64,000 bases of DNA from Carboxydothermus islandicus (GTDB taxonomy: Bacteria; Bacillota; Z-2901; Carboxydothermales; Carboxydothermaceae), in the NCBI RefSeq assembly GCF_001950325.1, contig NZ_BDJL01000132.1, positions 168,415-232,414 of the forward strand. The letters run 5' to 3'. Every line of letters begins with the position of its first letter. Position 1 is the stretch's first letter. Under the pieces are notes generated by a model that was not told where the DNA came from, made no database searches, and was given only the letters and a program-made list of their open reading frames with translations. Of this stretch, positions 20,088-28,737 are shown one piece after another. Position numbers and translations under genes: made by a program.

Positions 20088-21422
20088 ATGGAAGAAATTT
20101 TAGAAATAATTGACCTTACCGAAGAAGGACTGGGTGTGGGGAAAAAAGAACAGCGGGTTTACTTTGTTTCGGGGGATGTCACCGTTGGCGACCGTGTTAA
20201 AGTAAAGGTTACCGGCGAAAAAAGAGGCGTTATTCTGGGAGAGGCTCTGGAAATTTTAAATAGTTCTCCTTACCGGGATGTTCCCGGGTGTTCCCATTTT
20301 GGTTACTGCGGGGGTTGCAGTTTACAAAACCTTGATTACGAACAGCAGTTAGAACTTAAAAAATCAAAAGTTTATAATGTTATGAAAAAAATAGGCCGGA
20401 TAGATGCTCCTATCAACTCCGTTCTGCCTAATTTTGCTTTTTACCGCTACCGTCAAAAAGTGCATTTTACTTTTGGAAGTAGCCAAAATAAATTAGCTAT
20501 TGGCTATTTTGACCGAAAAAATAACTGGTTTCCTGTAACCGATTGTCTGATTGCCGATAAAAGCTTAGTTGAGGTGGCTTATTACATTACTGAAATATTA
20601 GATATTTTTAAGCTTAAAGCTTACTTTAGCGATGGTGGAGTGCTACGGCATTTGGTTGTGCGCCAATCGTCGACAACTGGAGAACTCCAGGTTATTGTAA
20701 CAGCAGAAAAATTAAACTTTAGCGTAAAAGAAATTGCCGAGAAAATTCTTTTAAATCCTAAAATCCAGTCGCTAACTTTTCATGAAAACCCCAAAAAAAC
20801 CCGGGAAATCTTTGGTAAAGGGACAACCGTTACTTTTGGTTCCCGGTATATTACCGAAGAACTATTGGGGATTAGGTATAGGCTAACTCCTCTTTCCTTT
20901 TTTCAAATAAATCCGGTGCAGGCGGAAAAGATATACCGTATTGCTTTAGATTATCTTGAGTTAGATAAAACCGATAGGGTTTTTGACGGTTATTCGGGAG
21001 TGGGTTCCCTGACCTTACCGGCTGCCCGAATTGCGGCAATTGCTGTGGGAGTAGAAGAGGTAAAAGATGCTGTAGAGGTGGCCAGGACCAATGCTAAACT
21101 AAACGGCATATCTAACGTAAAATTTTGTGCCGGAAAAGTGGAAGAAAAACTTCCCGGGCTTTTAAAAAAAGGGTATAGCTTTAATAAAATTATTTTAGAC
21201 CCGCCCCGGGAAGGGGTGAAAAAAGAGGTGCTATTAGAAATAATTAGGCAAAAACCGGAGCGGATTGTTTATGTCTCGTGTAATCCTGCAACCCAGGCCC
21301 GGGATTTAAAGATTCTGGCGGAAGCCGGTTATTATCCGGTGGAAATAACTCCGGTGGACATGTTTTCGCAAACGATGCATGTGGAGAGCGTGGCGTTACT
21401 TAAAAATCTGGCGTTCGGGTAA
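20088..21422 (+). CDS. 23S rRNA (uracil-C5) methyltransferase, RlmCD/RumA type
   Basis: SAM-dependent m5U methyltransferase of 444 residues. N-terminal TRAM RNA-binding domain (about 1-58), Cys cluster C-x5-C-x2-C at CSHFGYCGGC for an iron-sulfur centre, then a Rossmann methylase domain with DGYSGVGSLTLP, LDPPREGV, and the catalytic Cys in VSCNPATQARDL. Whether it modifies one or two rRNA uridines (RlmCD in Bacillus) cannot be told. AAGGAGG precedes ATG 20088. Confidence 0.92.
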   Translation: MEEILEIIDLTEEGLGVGKKEQRVYFVSGDVTVGDRVKVKVTGEKRGVILGEALEILNSSPYRDVPGCSHFGYCGGCSLQNLDYEQQLELKKSKVYNVMKKIGRIDAPINSVLPNFAFYRYRQKVHFTFGSSQNKLAIGYFDRKNNWFPVTDCLIADKSLVEVAYYITEILDIFKLKAYFSDGGVLRHLVVRQSSTTGELQVIVTAEKLNFSVKEIAEKILLNPKIQSLTFHENPKKTREIFGKGTTVTFGSRYITEELLGIRYRLTPLSFFQINPVQAEKIYRIALDYLELDKTDRVFDGYSGVGSLTLPAARIAAIAVGVEEVKDAVEVARTNAKLNGISNVKFCAGKVEEKLPGLLKKGYSFNKIILDPPREGVKKEVLLEIIRQKPERIVYVSCNPATQARDLKILAEAGYYPVEITPVDMFSQTMHVESVALLKNLAFG

Positions 21423-21465
21423 GTGGAAAATTTAAGACCAGTAAACTGAGAAAGGGGATGAAGCA

Positions 21466-22491
21466 TTGGAATACAGAGTTCTTGGCAAGAGTGGGCTAAA
21501 AGTTAGTCGGCTTGGCTTTGGCGGTATTCCCATTCAACGGAAAAATATTCGGGAAGTACGGCCGGTTTTGGATGTCTTAAAAGAGGGGGGAGTTAATTTT
21601 ATTGATTCTGCCCGGGCGTATACGGTAAGTGAAAGTTTTATTGGCGAGGCAATTAAACATGATCGTAAAGACTGGGTAGTGGCAACAAAATCAATGGCCA
21701 GGACTTACTCCGACATGGCCCGGGATATTGATATATCATTGTCCGAACTTCAAACCGATTATATTGATATTTATCAGCTTCACAACATTAAAAGCGAAGA
21801 AGAAATGAATAGGGTTTTAGCCCCTGGAGGGGCCTTGGAAGCTTTAAATGATGCTAAACAAGCAGGAAAAATCCGGGCAATTGGTGTCACCACCCATAAT
21901 AAAGATTTATTAAAGAAGCTTTTAGCTGCTTATGACTTTGAAACGATGATGCTGCCGTTAAATTTGGTGGAAACCGATAAAGAAGATGCGTTTATACATG
22001 CGCAAAAATTAGGGGTTGGCACCATTGCGATGAAGCCTTTAGCTGGGGGCTTTTTTGGGGAAAATCAGGAGTTTCCGGCGGATGTGGCGCTTTATTATTT
22101 AAAAAATTTTTCAGCGGTGGATGTGATATTAGTGGGTATGGCGGAAGTAAACGAAGCCCGGCAAAACCTTGAAATATTTAATTTGGAAGTAGATTTAGCC
22201 GCCAAAGTGGAAGCTTTAAAAGAAAAAGCTTCCTTTGCTACCCGGGAGTTTTGTCGAAGGTGTGGCTACTGTCAGCCCTGCCCGGTGGGAATTGGTATTC
22301 CTACTATTTTTGTGTTGGAAGCTTACTATGACCGCTACGGCCTTCCCGGCTGGGCTATTGACCGCTACCGGAATCTTGCGGTTAAAGCCGATGCCTGTCA
22401 GGAATGCGGCCTTTGCGAAACCCGCTGTCCCTATGGGCTTCCTATCAGGAAAAAGCTTAAAATTGTTCACCAGAAGCTTTCTTTAAAGTAA
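21466..22491 (+). CDS. aldo/keto reductase with C-terminal ferredoxin-like iron-sulfur domain
   Basis: A 341-residue oxidoreductase. The AKR barrel (about 1-245) has the catalytic set: IDSARAYT (Asp and Tyr), Lys in VATKSM and His in IYQLHNI. The tail has cysteine groups CRRCGYCQPCP and CQECGLCETRCP, enough for two 4Fe-4S clusters. Family knowledge: such AKR-ferredoxin fusions are frequent in anaerobes, and substrates are mostly unknown. It starts with TTG 21466 after AAGGGGATG. The 3' end overlaps the convergent pseudouridine synthase gene by 35 bases. Confidence 0.9.
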   Translation: MEYRVLGKSGLKVSRLGFGGIPIQRKNIREVRPVLDVLKEGGVNFIDSARAYTVSESFIGEAIKHDRKDWVVATKSMARTYSDMARDIDISLSELQTDYIDIYQLHNIKSEEEMNRVLAPGGALEALNDAKQAGKIRAIGVTTHNKDLLKKLLAAYDFETMMLPLNLVETDKEDAFIHAQKLGVGTIAMKPLAGGFFGENQEFPADVALYYLKNFSAVDVILVGMAEVNEARQNLEIFNLEVDLAAKVEALKEKASFATREFCRRCGYCQPCPVGIGIPTIFVLEAYYDRYGLPGWAIDRYRNLAVKADACQECGLCETRCPYGLPIRKKLKIVHQKLSLK

Positions 22492-23362
22492 TTAAGGCTT
22501 CTTTAAAATCATCGGGCAGGGGAGAAATGAGTTTAATTTCTTTTCCAGTAACGGGATGAAGAAAAGAAAGAGAGTAAAGATGCAATGCCTGGCGATTCAT
22601 AATGTTTGTTTTGCTACCATATAAATCGTCTCCCACCAAAGGATGACCAATTCCTGCAAAGTGAGCTCGAATTTGATGGGTTCTGCCGGTTAAAATTTCC
22701 ACTTTTAAGAGTGTATTGCTGGTAAAAAGTTTTAACGTTTCGTACTTGGTGCAGGCGGGCTTACCTTCGGGGGTAATACTTCTTTTAATAATGCTTCCTT
22801 CGGCAAGGCCGAGGGGGAGATTTATTAAACCGCTTTTTTTGGTGATCTGTCCTTCAACCAGTGCCAGGTAGCTTTTTTTTATTTTTTTGCTTCTGAGGGA
22901 TTTATTGAGCAATTCGGCTATCAAGCTAAATTTAGCAATTAGCATTGCACCGGTTGTATTACGATCCAGCCGGTAAATAGGATAGTAACCTTCAAAAACT
23001 TTATTGTTTTTTAAGTAATAAGAATAGGTTAACTCCTGCAGGGAAGGAGCCGGGTGGTTTTTTACTGGATGGGCCAAAATACCTGCAGGTTTATTTACTA
23101 CTAAGAGAAAATTGTCCTCATATAATACTTGTAAAGGTAGTTCTGGAGTTTGAATAGATGAAAGCTTAACCTGAGGGAGTTTAATTACCAAGTTACCGGT
23201 GGTTTTAAGCTGGTAGTTTAAGGGGGCTGGCTGATTATTAAGAAATACTGCTTCTTGAAGTTTTAGCTTTCTTAACTGTCTTTTACTAATGCCCAGTTCT
23301 TTTAAAAATTGAAAAATAGTTTTTCCAATAAATTCTGAAGGGACAGGCAAGGTAATTTCCAT
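22457..23362 (-). CDS. RluA-family pseudouridine synthase
   Basis: Converts specific uridines in rRNA or tRNA to pseudouridine. 301 residues with an S4-like N-terminal part (about 15-70), then the RluA core with catalytic Asp in YRLDRNTTGAML and the downstream GRTHQIRAHFAGIGHPLVGD motif. The exact RNA target cannot be assigned. It starts at the ATG complementary to 23360-23362 with GGAGG upstream on the minus strand. It is the only accepted gene on the minus strand in this window. Confidence 0.92.
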   Translation of the reverse strand: MEITLPVPSEFIGKTIFQFLKELGISKRQLRKLKLQEAVFLNNQPAPLNYQLKTTGNLVIKLPQVKLSSIQTPELPLQVLYEDNFLLVVNKPAGILAHPVKNHPAPSLQELTYSYYLKNNKVFEGYYPIYRLDRNTTGAMLIAKFSLIAELLNKSLRSKKIKKSYLALVEGQITKKSGLINLPLGLAEGSIIKRSITPEGKPACTKYETLKLFTSNTLLKVEILTGRTHQIRAHFAGIGHPLVGDDLYGSKTNIMNRQALHLYSLSFLHPVTGKEIKLISPLPDDFKEALITLKKASGEQF

Positions 23363-23422
23363 AAAAATCCTCCGTTCTGTACTTATTTATAATTTTTAAG
23401 GGAAAAAATTTGGATGTCAAGG

Positions 23423-23452
23423 TTGAAAGTTCAAAAGATGTTGATGTAGAAT
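23423..23452 (+). promoter_or_regulatory. candidate sigma-A promoter of the ferredoxin gene
   Basis: TTGAAA (23423-23428), 18 bases, TAGAAT (23447-23452). It overlaps the forespore-type promoter below; either or both could be used. Confidence 0.5.
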
Positions 23453-23478
23453 AAAGTAAGCTTAAATTTTACATACTA
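23449..23478 (+). promoter_or_regulatory. sigma-G-type (forespore) promoter match before the ferredoxin gene
   Basis: GAATA (23449-23453), exactly 18 bases, then CATACTA (23472-23478). This fits the Bacillus sigma-G consensus GHATR-N18-CATWHTA at every position, 30 bases before the ATG. Confidence 0.5.
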
Positions 23479-23508
23479 TGTTTGAATTTGCAGAAAGGGG
23501 TGTAATTA

Positions 23509-23697
23509 ATGCGCGTAACTGTCGACCAGGATTTGTGTGTAAGCTGTGGTTTTTGCATTGACAACTGTCCGGAAGTATTTTCCTGGAATGATGAAGGTAA
23601 ATCCCAGGCTATTGAAGGTGAAGTTCCGGAAGATGTTGAGGAAGCAACCCGGGAATGCATAGAAGGTTGCCCGACCGAAGCAATTAAAGAAATTTAA
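23509..23697 (+). CDS. 4Fe-4S ferredoxin
   Basis: Small cytoplasmic electron carrier of 62 residues. Ligand cysteines C10, C13 and C16 (CVSCGFC) plus C54 (GCPTEAI) fit one 4Fe-4S cluster, as in the Thermotoga and Desulfovibrio gigas single-cluster type. C20 and C50 could form the extra disulfide seen in that group. The protein is strongly acidic. AAAGGGGTG precedes ATG 23509, and a terminator follows directly, so it is a single-gene unit. Confidence 0.93.
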   Translation: MRVTVDQDLCVSCGFCIDNCPEVFSWNDEGKSQAIEGEVPEDVEEATRECIEGCPTEAIKEI

Positions 23698-23713
23698 AAG
23701 AATAAGGCGAAGG

Positions 23714-23740
23714 CCACCCCGGCGGGGGTGGTTTTTTATT
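23714..23740 (+). terminator. terminator of the ferredoxin gene
   Basis: CCACCCC (23714-23720), loop GGCG, GGGGTGG (23725-23731), then six T. Confidence 0.92.
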
Positions 23741-23775
23741 TTTACTTTTTTTGATAAGATAAAGATGATACGGGG

Positions 23776-23982
23776 GTGAGGGCTTTGAAAATAATTGTTT
23801 GTGACCGGTGTAAAACTACCCATACCGAGGGCCTTGTTTGTAAACATTGCGATACGGCCTATTGTTATGATTGTTTGGATTTGTTTCCTAACGGCATAAA
23901 GTTTTGTCAAACCTGCGGGGAATTTATTTGCGATGAATGTTATGAAGGAATGGTGGAGTGTGACCGGGAAAAAAACACGTAA
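23776..23982 (+). CDS. Cys-rich zinc-ribbon-like small protein of unknown function
   Basis: About 65-68 residues with eleven cysteines, mostly in CxxC pairs (CDRC, CKHC, CYDC, CQTC, CDEC). The pattern is that of a multi-zinc treble-clef or ribbon fold. I do not recognise a named family. The start is uncertain: GTG 23776 or TTG 23785, both near GGGGGTGAGG. Its 3' end overlaps the endonuclease III gene by about 41 bases, pointing to coupled translation. No catalytic residues are visible; a nucleic-acid or protein adaptor role is only a guess. Confidence 0.7.
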   Translation: MRALKIIVCDRCKTTHTEGLVCKHCDTAYCYDCLDLFPNGIKFCQTCGEFICDECYEGMVECDREKNT

Positions 23983-24583
23983 AATTGCTGCAGAACTTGA
24001 AAAGCTTTTTCCCGTGGCCAAAACGGAGTTAAATTTCCAGAATCCTTTTCAACTACTGGTGGCAGTAGTGCTATCGGCGCAAAGTACCGACCGCCAGGTT
24101 AATAAGGTAACGGAAAAACTTTTTTTATTTGTAAAGGAGCCCAGAGATTTATTAGACATGGGAGAAGAGGAATTATCCCGGCAAATCCGCTCTTTAGGTT
24201 TGTACCGGAGTAAAGCGAGGAATTTAATTAAAATTGCTGAAATTCTTGAAAGGGAGTATCAGGGACAAGTACCCGATAGTTTTGCTGAACTGCTTAAACT
24301 TCCTGGGGTTGGACCGAAAACCGCGGAGGTTATTATAGGAGTGGGGTTTAATAAACCAGCTTTTCCTGTGGATACCCATGTTTTCAGGGTTGCCCGCCGT
24401 TTGGGGCTTTCGAAAGCCAAGACCCCTGAGAGTGTCTCTTTAGATTTAAAAAAAATTTTTTCCCCAAGTAGCTGGATAGATTTACACCATCGCTTAATTT
24501 TTTTCGGAAGAAGAATATGCAAGGCCCAAAAGCCAAGCTGCAATATCTGTCCTTTTCCGGAATTTTGCCAAAAGGAGGAGTGA
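23942..24583 (+). CDS. nth: endonuclease III (DNA glycosylase/AP lyase)
   Basis: Removes oxidised pyrimidines and cuts abasic sites. About 213 residues: helix-hairpin-helix LPGVGPKTAEVI with the catalytic Lys, catalytic Asp in FPVDTHVFRVARR, and a C-terminal 4Fe-4S site C-x6-C-x2-C-x5-C. The start is uncertain among ATG 23933, ATG 23942 and GTG 23960, because the upstream gene overlaps. Alignment with E. coli Nth favours a start near 23942. Two bases separate it from trmL. Confidence 0.93.
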   Translation: MKEWWSVTGKKTRKIAAELEKLFPVAKTELNFQNPFQLLVAVVLSAQSTDRQVNKVTEKLFLFVKEPRDLLDMGEEELSRQIRSLGLYRSKARNLIKIAEILEREYQGQVPDSFAELLKLPGVGPKTAEVIIGVGFNKPAFPVDTHVFRVARRLGLSKAKTPESVSLDLKKIFSPSSWIDLHHRLIFFGRRICKAQKPSCNICPFPEFCQKEE

Positions 24584-24584
24584 A

Positions 24585-25046
24585 ATGTTCAACGTTGTCT
24601 TAGTTGAACCAGAAATACCTTATAATACCGGAAATATTGCTCGCACCTGTGCTGCTACCGGTTCAACCCTCCATTTGGTTAAGCCACTGGGTTTTTCTAC
24701 TGAAGATAAGTACTTAAAAAGAGCAGGTCTGGATTACTGGGACAAAGTAAAGGTAATTTACCATGAAAACTTTCAGGAACTAAGGGAAAAGTACCCGGAG
24801 GGTCGTTTTTTCTACCTTTCGACGAAAGGCAAACGTTATTATCATGAGGTACGCTATATGCCGGGGGATTTTTTGGTGTTTGGGAAAGAGACTCAGGGTC
24901 TGCCGCAGGAGATTTTAGAAGCTAATAAAGAGTTTACCTTTCGTATACCAATGTTACCCCAGATAAGGTCGTTAAACTTAGCAAATACCGTTGCCATTGT
25001 GGTTTACGAAGCCTTGAGGCAATTACAGTTTCCGGACTTCATTTAA
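24585..25046 (+). CDS. trmL: tRNA (cytidine/uridine-34 2'-O) methyltransferase TrmL
   Basis: SPOUT (trefoil-knot) methyltransferase acting on the wobble base of tRNA-Leu in E. coli. The 153-residue protein shows VLVEPEIPYNTGNIARTC at the start, LDYWDKV, VFGKETQGLP and the knot end IRSLNLANTVAIVVYEALRQ. All are signature TrmL segments. AAGGAGG precedes ATG 24585. It follows nth with one base between and precedes the DUF6305-like gene, probably in one transcript. Confidence 0.93.
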   Translation: MFNVVLVEPEIPYNTGNIARTCAATGSTLHLVKPLGFSTEDKYLKRAGLDYWDKVKVIYHENFQELREKYPEGRFFYLSTKGKRYYHEVRYMPGDFLVFGKETQGLPQEILEANKEFTFRIPMLPQIRSLNLANTVAIVVYEALRQLQFPDFI

Positions 25047-25056
25047 GGTGAATTTT

Positions 25057-25656
25057 ATGGTGAATAAAGCTAAAATGCGACTTTGGCTGATGCTGGGCTT
25101 AACTTTTTTGGTATTGGCCTCCTGGTTTATTTTAAATATCATCCATTTTAAAAGCTTAAGCAGCACCAGGGGATTTTCCAGTCTTCCCAGACCAATAGGA
25201 CGGGAACCGGTACTGGTAACTACTATAGGGCAGGGTATTGATGGCCTTTTGGTGAGTGAGTATTTTCGTGATTTACATGCCTTTACCGCTTTTCGCCAGA
25301 AGGCCGATGTGGACGATTTACAAGGCATAGCGACTCTTGTCTTGGTTATTGGTACCGAATTTACCACCGAGCAGGAGGTGTATAAACAATTTCAAGAAGA
25401 GCTATCCCGGGAACAAAGGCTTATTGCTAAAGCTAAGGAGCTTCAAATTCCGATTGTCTTGGTCTGTCTTAGAAATTACCCTAACCAAAACCGCTATGAT
25501 CGGGCTTTATTTACCAATGCTCTATTAGCCAGCGATTACGTCCTTTTAGTTGGAAACCGGTCAATGGATAAGCTTGTGAATGGATACTACGGATATTACA
25601 CCCGGGTTTTACGCTTTCGCGATTTAAAAGTACCATTAAATAGTATTTTAAGGTAA
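25057..25656 (+). CDS. membrane-anchored DUF6305-like protein
   Basis: About 199 residues with one N-terminal membrane segment (about residues 8-30) and a soluble alpha/beta domain, probably outside the membrane. Two segments, PVLVTTIGQGIDGLL and ATLVLVIGTEFTTEQE, resemble the DUF6305 family as I remember it; the family has no known function. I see no catalytic motif or lipobox. ATG 25057 with TAAGGTG upstream is preferred to GTG 25048. Ten bases before the histidine kinase, which may make it part of the same sensing unit (inference). Confidence 0.7.
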   Translation: MVNKAKMRLWLMLGLTFLVLASWFILNIIHFKSLSSTRGFSSLPRPIGREPVLVTTIGQGIDGLLVSEYFRDLHAFTAFRQKADVDDLQGIATLVLVIGTEFTTEQEVYKQFQEELSREQRLIAKAKELQIPIVLVCLRNYPNQNRYDRALFTNALLASDYVLLVGNRSMDKLVNGYYGYYTRVLRFRDLKVPLNSILR

Positions 25657-25666
25657 CGGTGGTAAA

Positions 25667-27019
25667 ATGAAGCAAAAAATTTTAAAAAAAGTATTTTTAG
25701 TAATTTTCATCGTTGCTGCCCTTCTTTTACCCCATGAAGCCACTACTATGGCGCGGTTAACCGACCGTTTTATCATAGATAGTGTTTGGGAAGGACAGAG
25801 CTCAAAAGTATTTCAAGCGGTATTAATAGGTACTGGATATTATTTAATGCGGGATTTAGGAGCGTTAATTTTCATTTTTTATTTTTTTGAAACGGCTAAG
25901 ATAAAATCAGTATTAAAAACCTTTTTAGCTTTCTTACTTTTAATTTCCTTTTATGGTTATTTATACTATAAATTTCAAATAGGCGATTTTGTTTTTGGCA
26001 TTTTAATTGGATGCGTTCTGTTTTTATTATTTTCCGGTTTAAAAACCCCGGCAAATATTTTTTGGAGCAAAAGTTTTTTAGTCCTGCAGGTTCTACTGGC
26101 TTTTTCCTGGTTGAAATATTCTCCTTTTATAAATAAATTTTTTTATAGCTTTGGTACTCCAGCGGAAGAGGTAAGCTTGGTTGCCCAGTTTTACGAAGCC
26201 GATACGGCGTTAAATTGGATAACAGTAATTATGTTTTTTATAATTATGTTGACGGCTTTAATTTCTACGCTTTTAATATCCATATATTCTACCCAGATGG
26301 AAATTATGGCACGCCAGAAAGAAAATGAATTAGAAGTAGAACGATACCGGCTCCAGGTTCAAGAAGCCAGGGTTTTTCAGGAACTTCACAGTTTAGTTCA
26401 TGACTTAAAAACACCTTTAATGACGATTCAGGGGTTAAGTTCATTAATTGGATTAATGGTAGATTCTCCGAAGTTACAGGAATACGTTCAAAAAATTGAG
26501 CAGGCTGTGGAAAATGTCAATAAAATGATATCGGAAATCCTTTACGATGATGTTCGGAAGACTATTACCGTTGAAGAGTTAATTAATTACGTGCGCGCCC
26601 ATGTTTTTCCCAAGTACACCGGACAGGGTATCTTTTTTGAACTTTTAGACCAAAAGGAAAAGCTATTGATAAACCACATTCGCGTTGCCAGGTCTCTGAT
26701 TAACGTTATCGAAAATGCTTTTGCTGCCACTGCCAATAAACCTGATGGAAAGGTCACCATAAAAACATATAAACAGGGCAATTACATTTGTTTTGAAATT
26801 GCCGATAATGGGGTCGGGATACCTCAGGAAATTCAAGAGGAGATTTGGACCTGGGGATTTAGCTTAAAGGAAAAAAAATCTGGCCTGGGATTGCCCTTTG
26901 TTAAAAGGGTGGTAGAAAACCACAACGGTTATATTGAGCTTTACTCGGAAGTAAATAAAGGAACTACAGTAAAAATATTTTTGCCGGTGGGGGAATGGAA
27001 TGAAGGTACTCATAATTGA
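25667..27019 (+). CDS. membrane sensor histidine kinase
   Basis: 450 residues. The N-terminal half (about 1-210) has roughly six hydrophobic segments and no PAS, HAMP or Cache domain that I recognise. A coiled-coil stretch follows, then the H-box LVHDLKTPLMT (about residue 248), N-box NVIENAFAA, G1 DNGVGIP and G2 SGLGLPFVKR. The signal is unknown; the multi-helix input could sense membrane or small hydrophobic cues. Its end overlaps the response-regulator start by 20 bases, so they are an obligate pair. Confidence 0.9.
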   Translation: MKQKILKKVFLVIFIVAALLLPHEATTMARLTDRFIIDSVWEGQSSKVFQAVLIGTGYYLMRDLGALIFIFYFFETAKIKSVLKTFLAFLLLISFYGYLYYKFQIGDFVFGILIGCVLFLLFSGLKTPANIFWSKSFLVLQVLLAFSWLKYSPFINKFFYSFGTPAEEVSLVAQFYEADTALNWITVIMFFIIMLTALISTLLISIYSTQMEIMARQKENELEVERYRLQVQEARVFQELHSLVHDLKTPLMTIQGLSSLIGLMVDSPKLQEYVQKIEQAVENVNKMISEILYDDVRKTITVEELINYVRAHVFPKYTGQGIFFELLDQKEKLLINHIRVARSLINVIENAFAATANKPDGKVTIKTYKQGNYICFEIADNGVGIPQEIQEEIWTWGFSLKEKKSGLGLPFVKRVVENHNGYIELYSEVNKGTTVKIFLPVGEWNEGTHN

Positions 27020-27623
27020 TGATGATGAAGGAATACGTTATACCGTGGGGGAAATTATTACCTTTATGGGCTGGGAAGCGATTAAAGCGGAAAACGGAGC
27101 AATAGGTATTGAAAAGTTTGTGCGGGAAAAGCCGGATATGGTGCTGGTGGATTATCACATGCCGGCGTTAGATGGGCTGGATACGGTGGAAAGGATTCGG
27201 GAAATTGACCGTGAAGTTCCAATAATTGTTTTAACGGTGGACGAACGTCAACAAATTGCCGATAAATTTTTGGAGGCAGGTGCTTCTGACTTTGCTTTAA
27301 AGCCAATTAAGGCACCGGATTTAATTGCCCGGCTAAAAGTACATGCGCGTATGATTGAGATAAATCGTTTGCAGGAGAAAAAAGATCAGGGATTTTTAGC
27401 CAAGGGAATTAATAAAAAAACCTTTAATTTAATTGTCCAGTACCTTAAAGAGCAAAAGGAACCGCAGACAATTGAGGAGATAACTGAGGGAGTGGGCCTT
27501 GCCTACCCAACGGTACATCGTTATTTACTTTATATGGTAAATGAAGGTATAGTAAGCATCGAGTGTGATTACGGTCGTATTGGCCGCCCCAAAAACAAAT
27601 ATAAATTTCGGGACAGTCCCTAA
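27000..27623 (+). CDS. response regulator with CitB/DcuR-like winged helix
   Basis: 207 residues. Receiver domain about 1-120: acidic pocket IIDDDEG, phospho-acceptor Asp51 in VLVDYHMPALDG, switch Thr in VLTVDE and Lys in ALKPIKAP. The C-terminal part (about 130-205) is a helix-turn-helix (EEITEGVGLAYPTVHRYLLYM) like CitB/DcuR regulators. Its last four residues and stop codon lie in the left arm of a long palindrome, suggesting that this sequence reshaped the gene end. It may control the Opp operon 124 bases downstream (inference from position only). Confidence 0.9.
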   Translation: MKVLIIDDDEGIRYTVGEIITFMGWEAIKAENGAIGIEKFVREKPDMVLVDYHMPALDGLDTVERIREIDREVPIIVLTVDERQQIADKFLEAGASDFALKPIKAPDLIARLKVHARMIEINRLQEKKDQGFLAKGINKKTFNLIVQYLKEQKEPQTIEEITEGVGLAYPTVHRYLLYMVNEGIVSIECDYGRIGRPKNKYKFRDSP

Positions 27624-27663
27624 AATTATACTTAAAGTATAAAAAAAGGGACTGTCCCTTTTT
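27610..27663 (+). terminator. nested palindrome acting as terminator, possibly a REP-like repeat
   Basis: GGGACAGTCCC (27610-27620) pairs with GGGACTGTCCC (27648-27658). Between them TTATACTT (27626-27633) and AAGTATAA (27635-27642) form an inner stem. TTTTT follows. The outer arm overlaps the end of the response-regulator gene. Confidence 0.8.
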
Positions 27664-27747
27664 GTATACAATGAGAAATATGAGAAAAAATAGAAAATTA
27701 TTTAATAATGTGAAATAATATTAAAAAAATAAATCGGAGCGAGGGTT

Positions 27748-28737
27748 ATGGAAAAGATTCTGGAAGTAAAAGATTTAAAAACTTATTTTTACAGCTCAGG
27801 AAAAGAAATTCGGGCAGTTGATGGTGTCACTTTTTCCTTAAACCGGGGAGAAATTTTGGGAATTGTGGGAGAGTCAGGTTCCGGAAAATCGGTTACTTCC
27901 CTTTCCATTATGCGGCTGGTTCCTTCACCTCCCGGAAAAATAGTCGGAGGAGAAATTATTTTTGCCGGTGAGGATCTTTTAAAGTTAAGCGAAAAAGAAA
28001 TGCGTAAAATTCGCGGTGAAAAAATATCCATGATATTTCAAGACCCGATGACTTCGCTAAATCCCGTTTTTACCATAGAAGAGCAGCTTTTAGAGGTATT
28101 TCGGGTACATAAAAAGTTAAGTAAAAAGGATGCCCGGGAAAAAGCTATAGAACTTTTAAAAAAAGTGGGAATTCCGGAAGCCGAAAAACGCCTTAAAAGT
28201 TATCCTCATCAGTTCAGCGGTGGAATGCGCCAAAGGGTTATGATTGCCATGGCCCTGGCCTTAAACCCGGCCCTATTAATTGCCGATGAACCAACCACTG
28301 CCCTGGACGTCACCATTCAGGCTCAGATTTTAGCTTTAATGAAGGAACTGCAGAAAGAGTACGGGACATCCATTATAATGATTACCCATGATCTTGGGGT
28401 TGTGGCTGAAATGTGCCACAGGGTGTTAGTGATGTATGCGGGAAGACCGGTAGAATTTGCCGATGTCAAAACTCTTTTTGCCAACCCCAAGCACCCGTAT
28501 ACCATTGGGCTTTTAAACTCCATTCCAAGGCTTAATGAACAAAAGAAGCGTCTAACTCCAATTGAAGGTTCACCACCGGATTTGGGGAATTTACCCAGAG
28601 GATGTGCTTTTTATCCCCGTTGCAGTTTTAAACAAGAGGTATGCAGTGAAGTTAAACCGGATTTCCGGGAATTACCGGACCGCAAAATTGCCTGTCATTT
28701 GTACCAGGGGGTTTTAGATGATGCAGCCGCTTCTTGA
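27748..28737 (+). CDS. Opp/Dpp-type ABC transporter ATP-binding protein (OppD/DppD-like)
   Basis: First ATPase of a peptide or nickel-type importer, 329 residues. Walker A GESGSGKS (about 41-48), signature FSGGMRQRV, Walker [14 protein letters not shown] and H-loop [10 protein letters not shown]. The C-terminal oligopeptide extension has a cysteine group ([14 protein letters not shown] plus a later CHL) typical of the family. ATG 27748 follows GGAGCGAGGG. It overlaps the second ATPase by 20 bases. Substrate cannot be assigned. Confidence 0.93.
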   Translation: MEKILEVKDLKTYFYSSGKEIRAVDGVTFSLNRGEILGIVGESGSGKSVTSLSIMRLVPSPPGKIVGGEIIFAGEDLLKLSEKEMRKIRGEKISMIFQDPMTSLNPVFTIEEQLLEVFRVHKKLSKKDAREKAIELLKKVGIPEAEKRLKSYPHQFSGGMRQRVMIAMALALNPALLIADEPTTALDVTIQAQILALMKELQKEYGTSIIMITHDLGVVAEMCHRVLVMYAGRPVEFADVKTLFANPKHPYTIGLLNSIPRLNEQKKRLTPIEGSPPDLGNLPRGCAFYPRCSFKQEVCSEVKPDFRELPDRKIACHLYQGVLDDAAAS

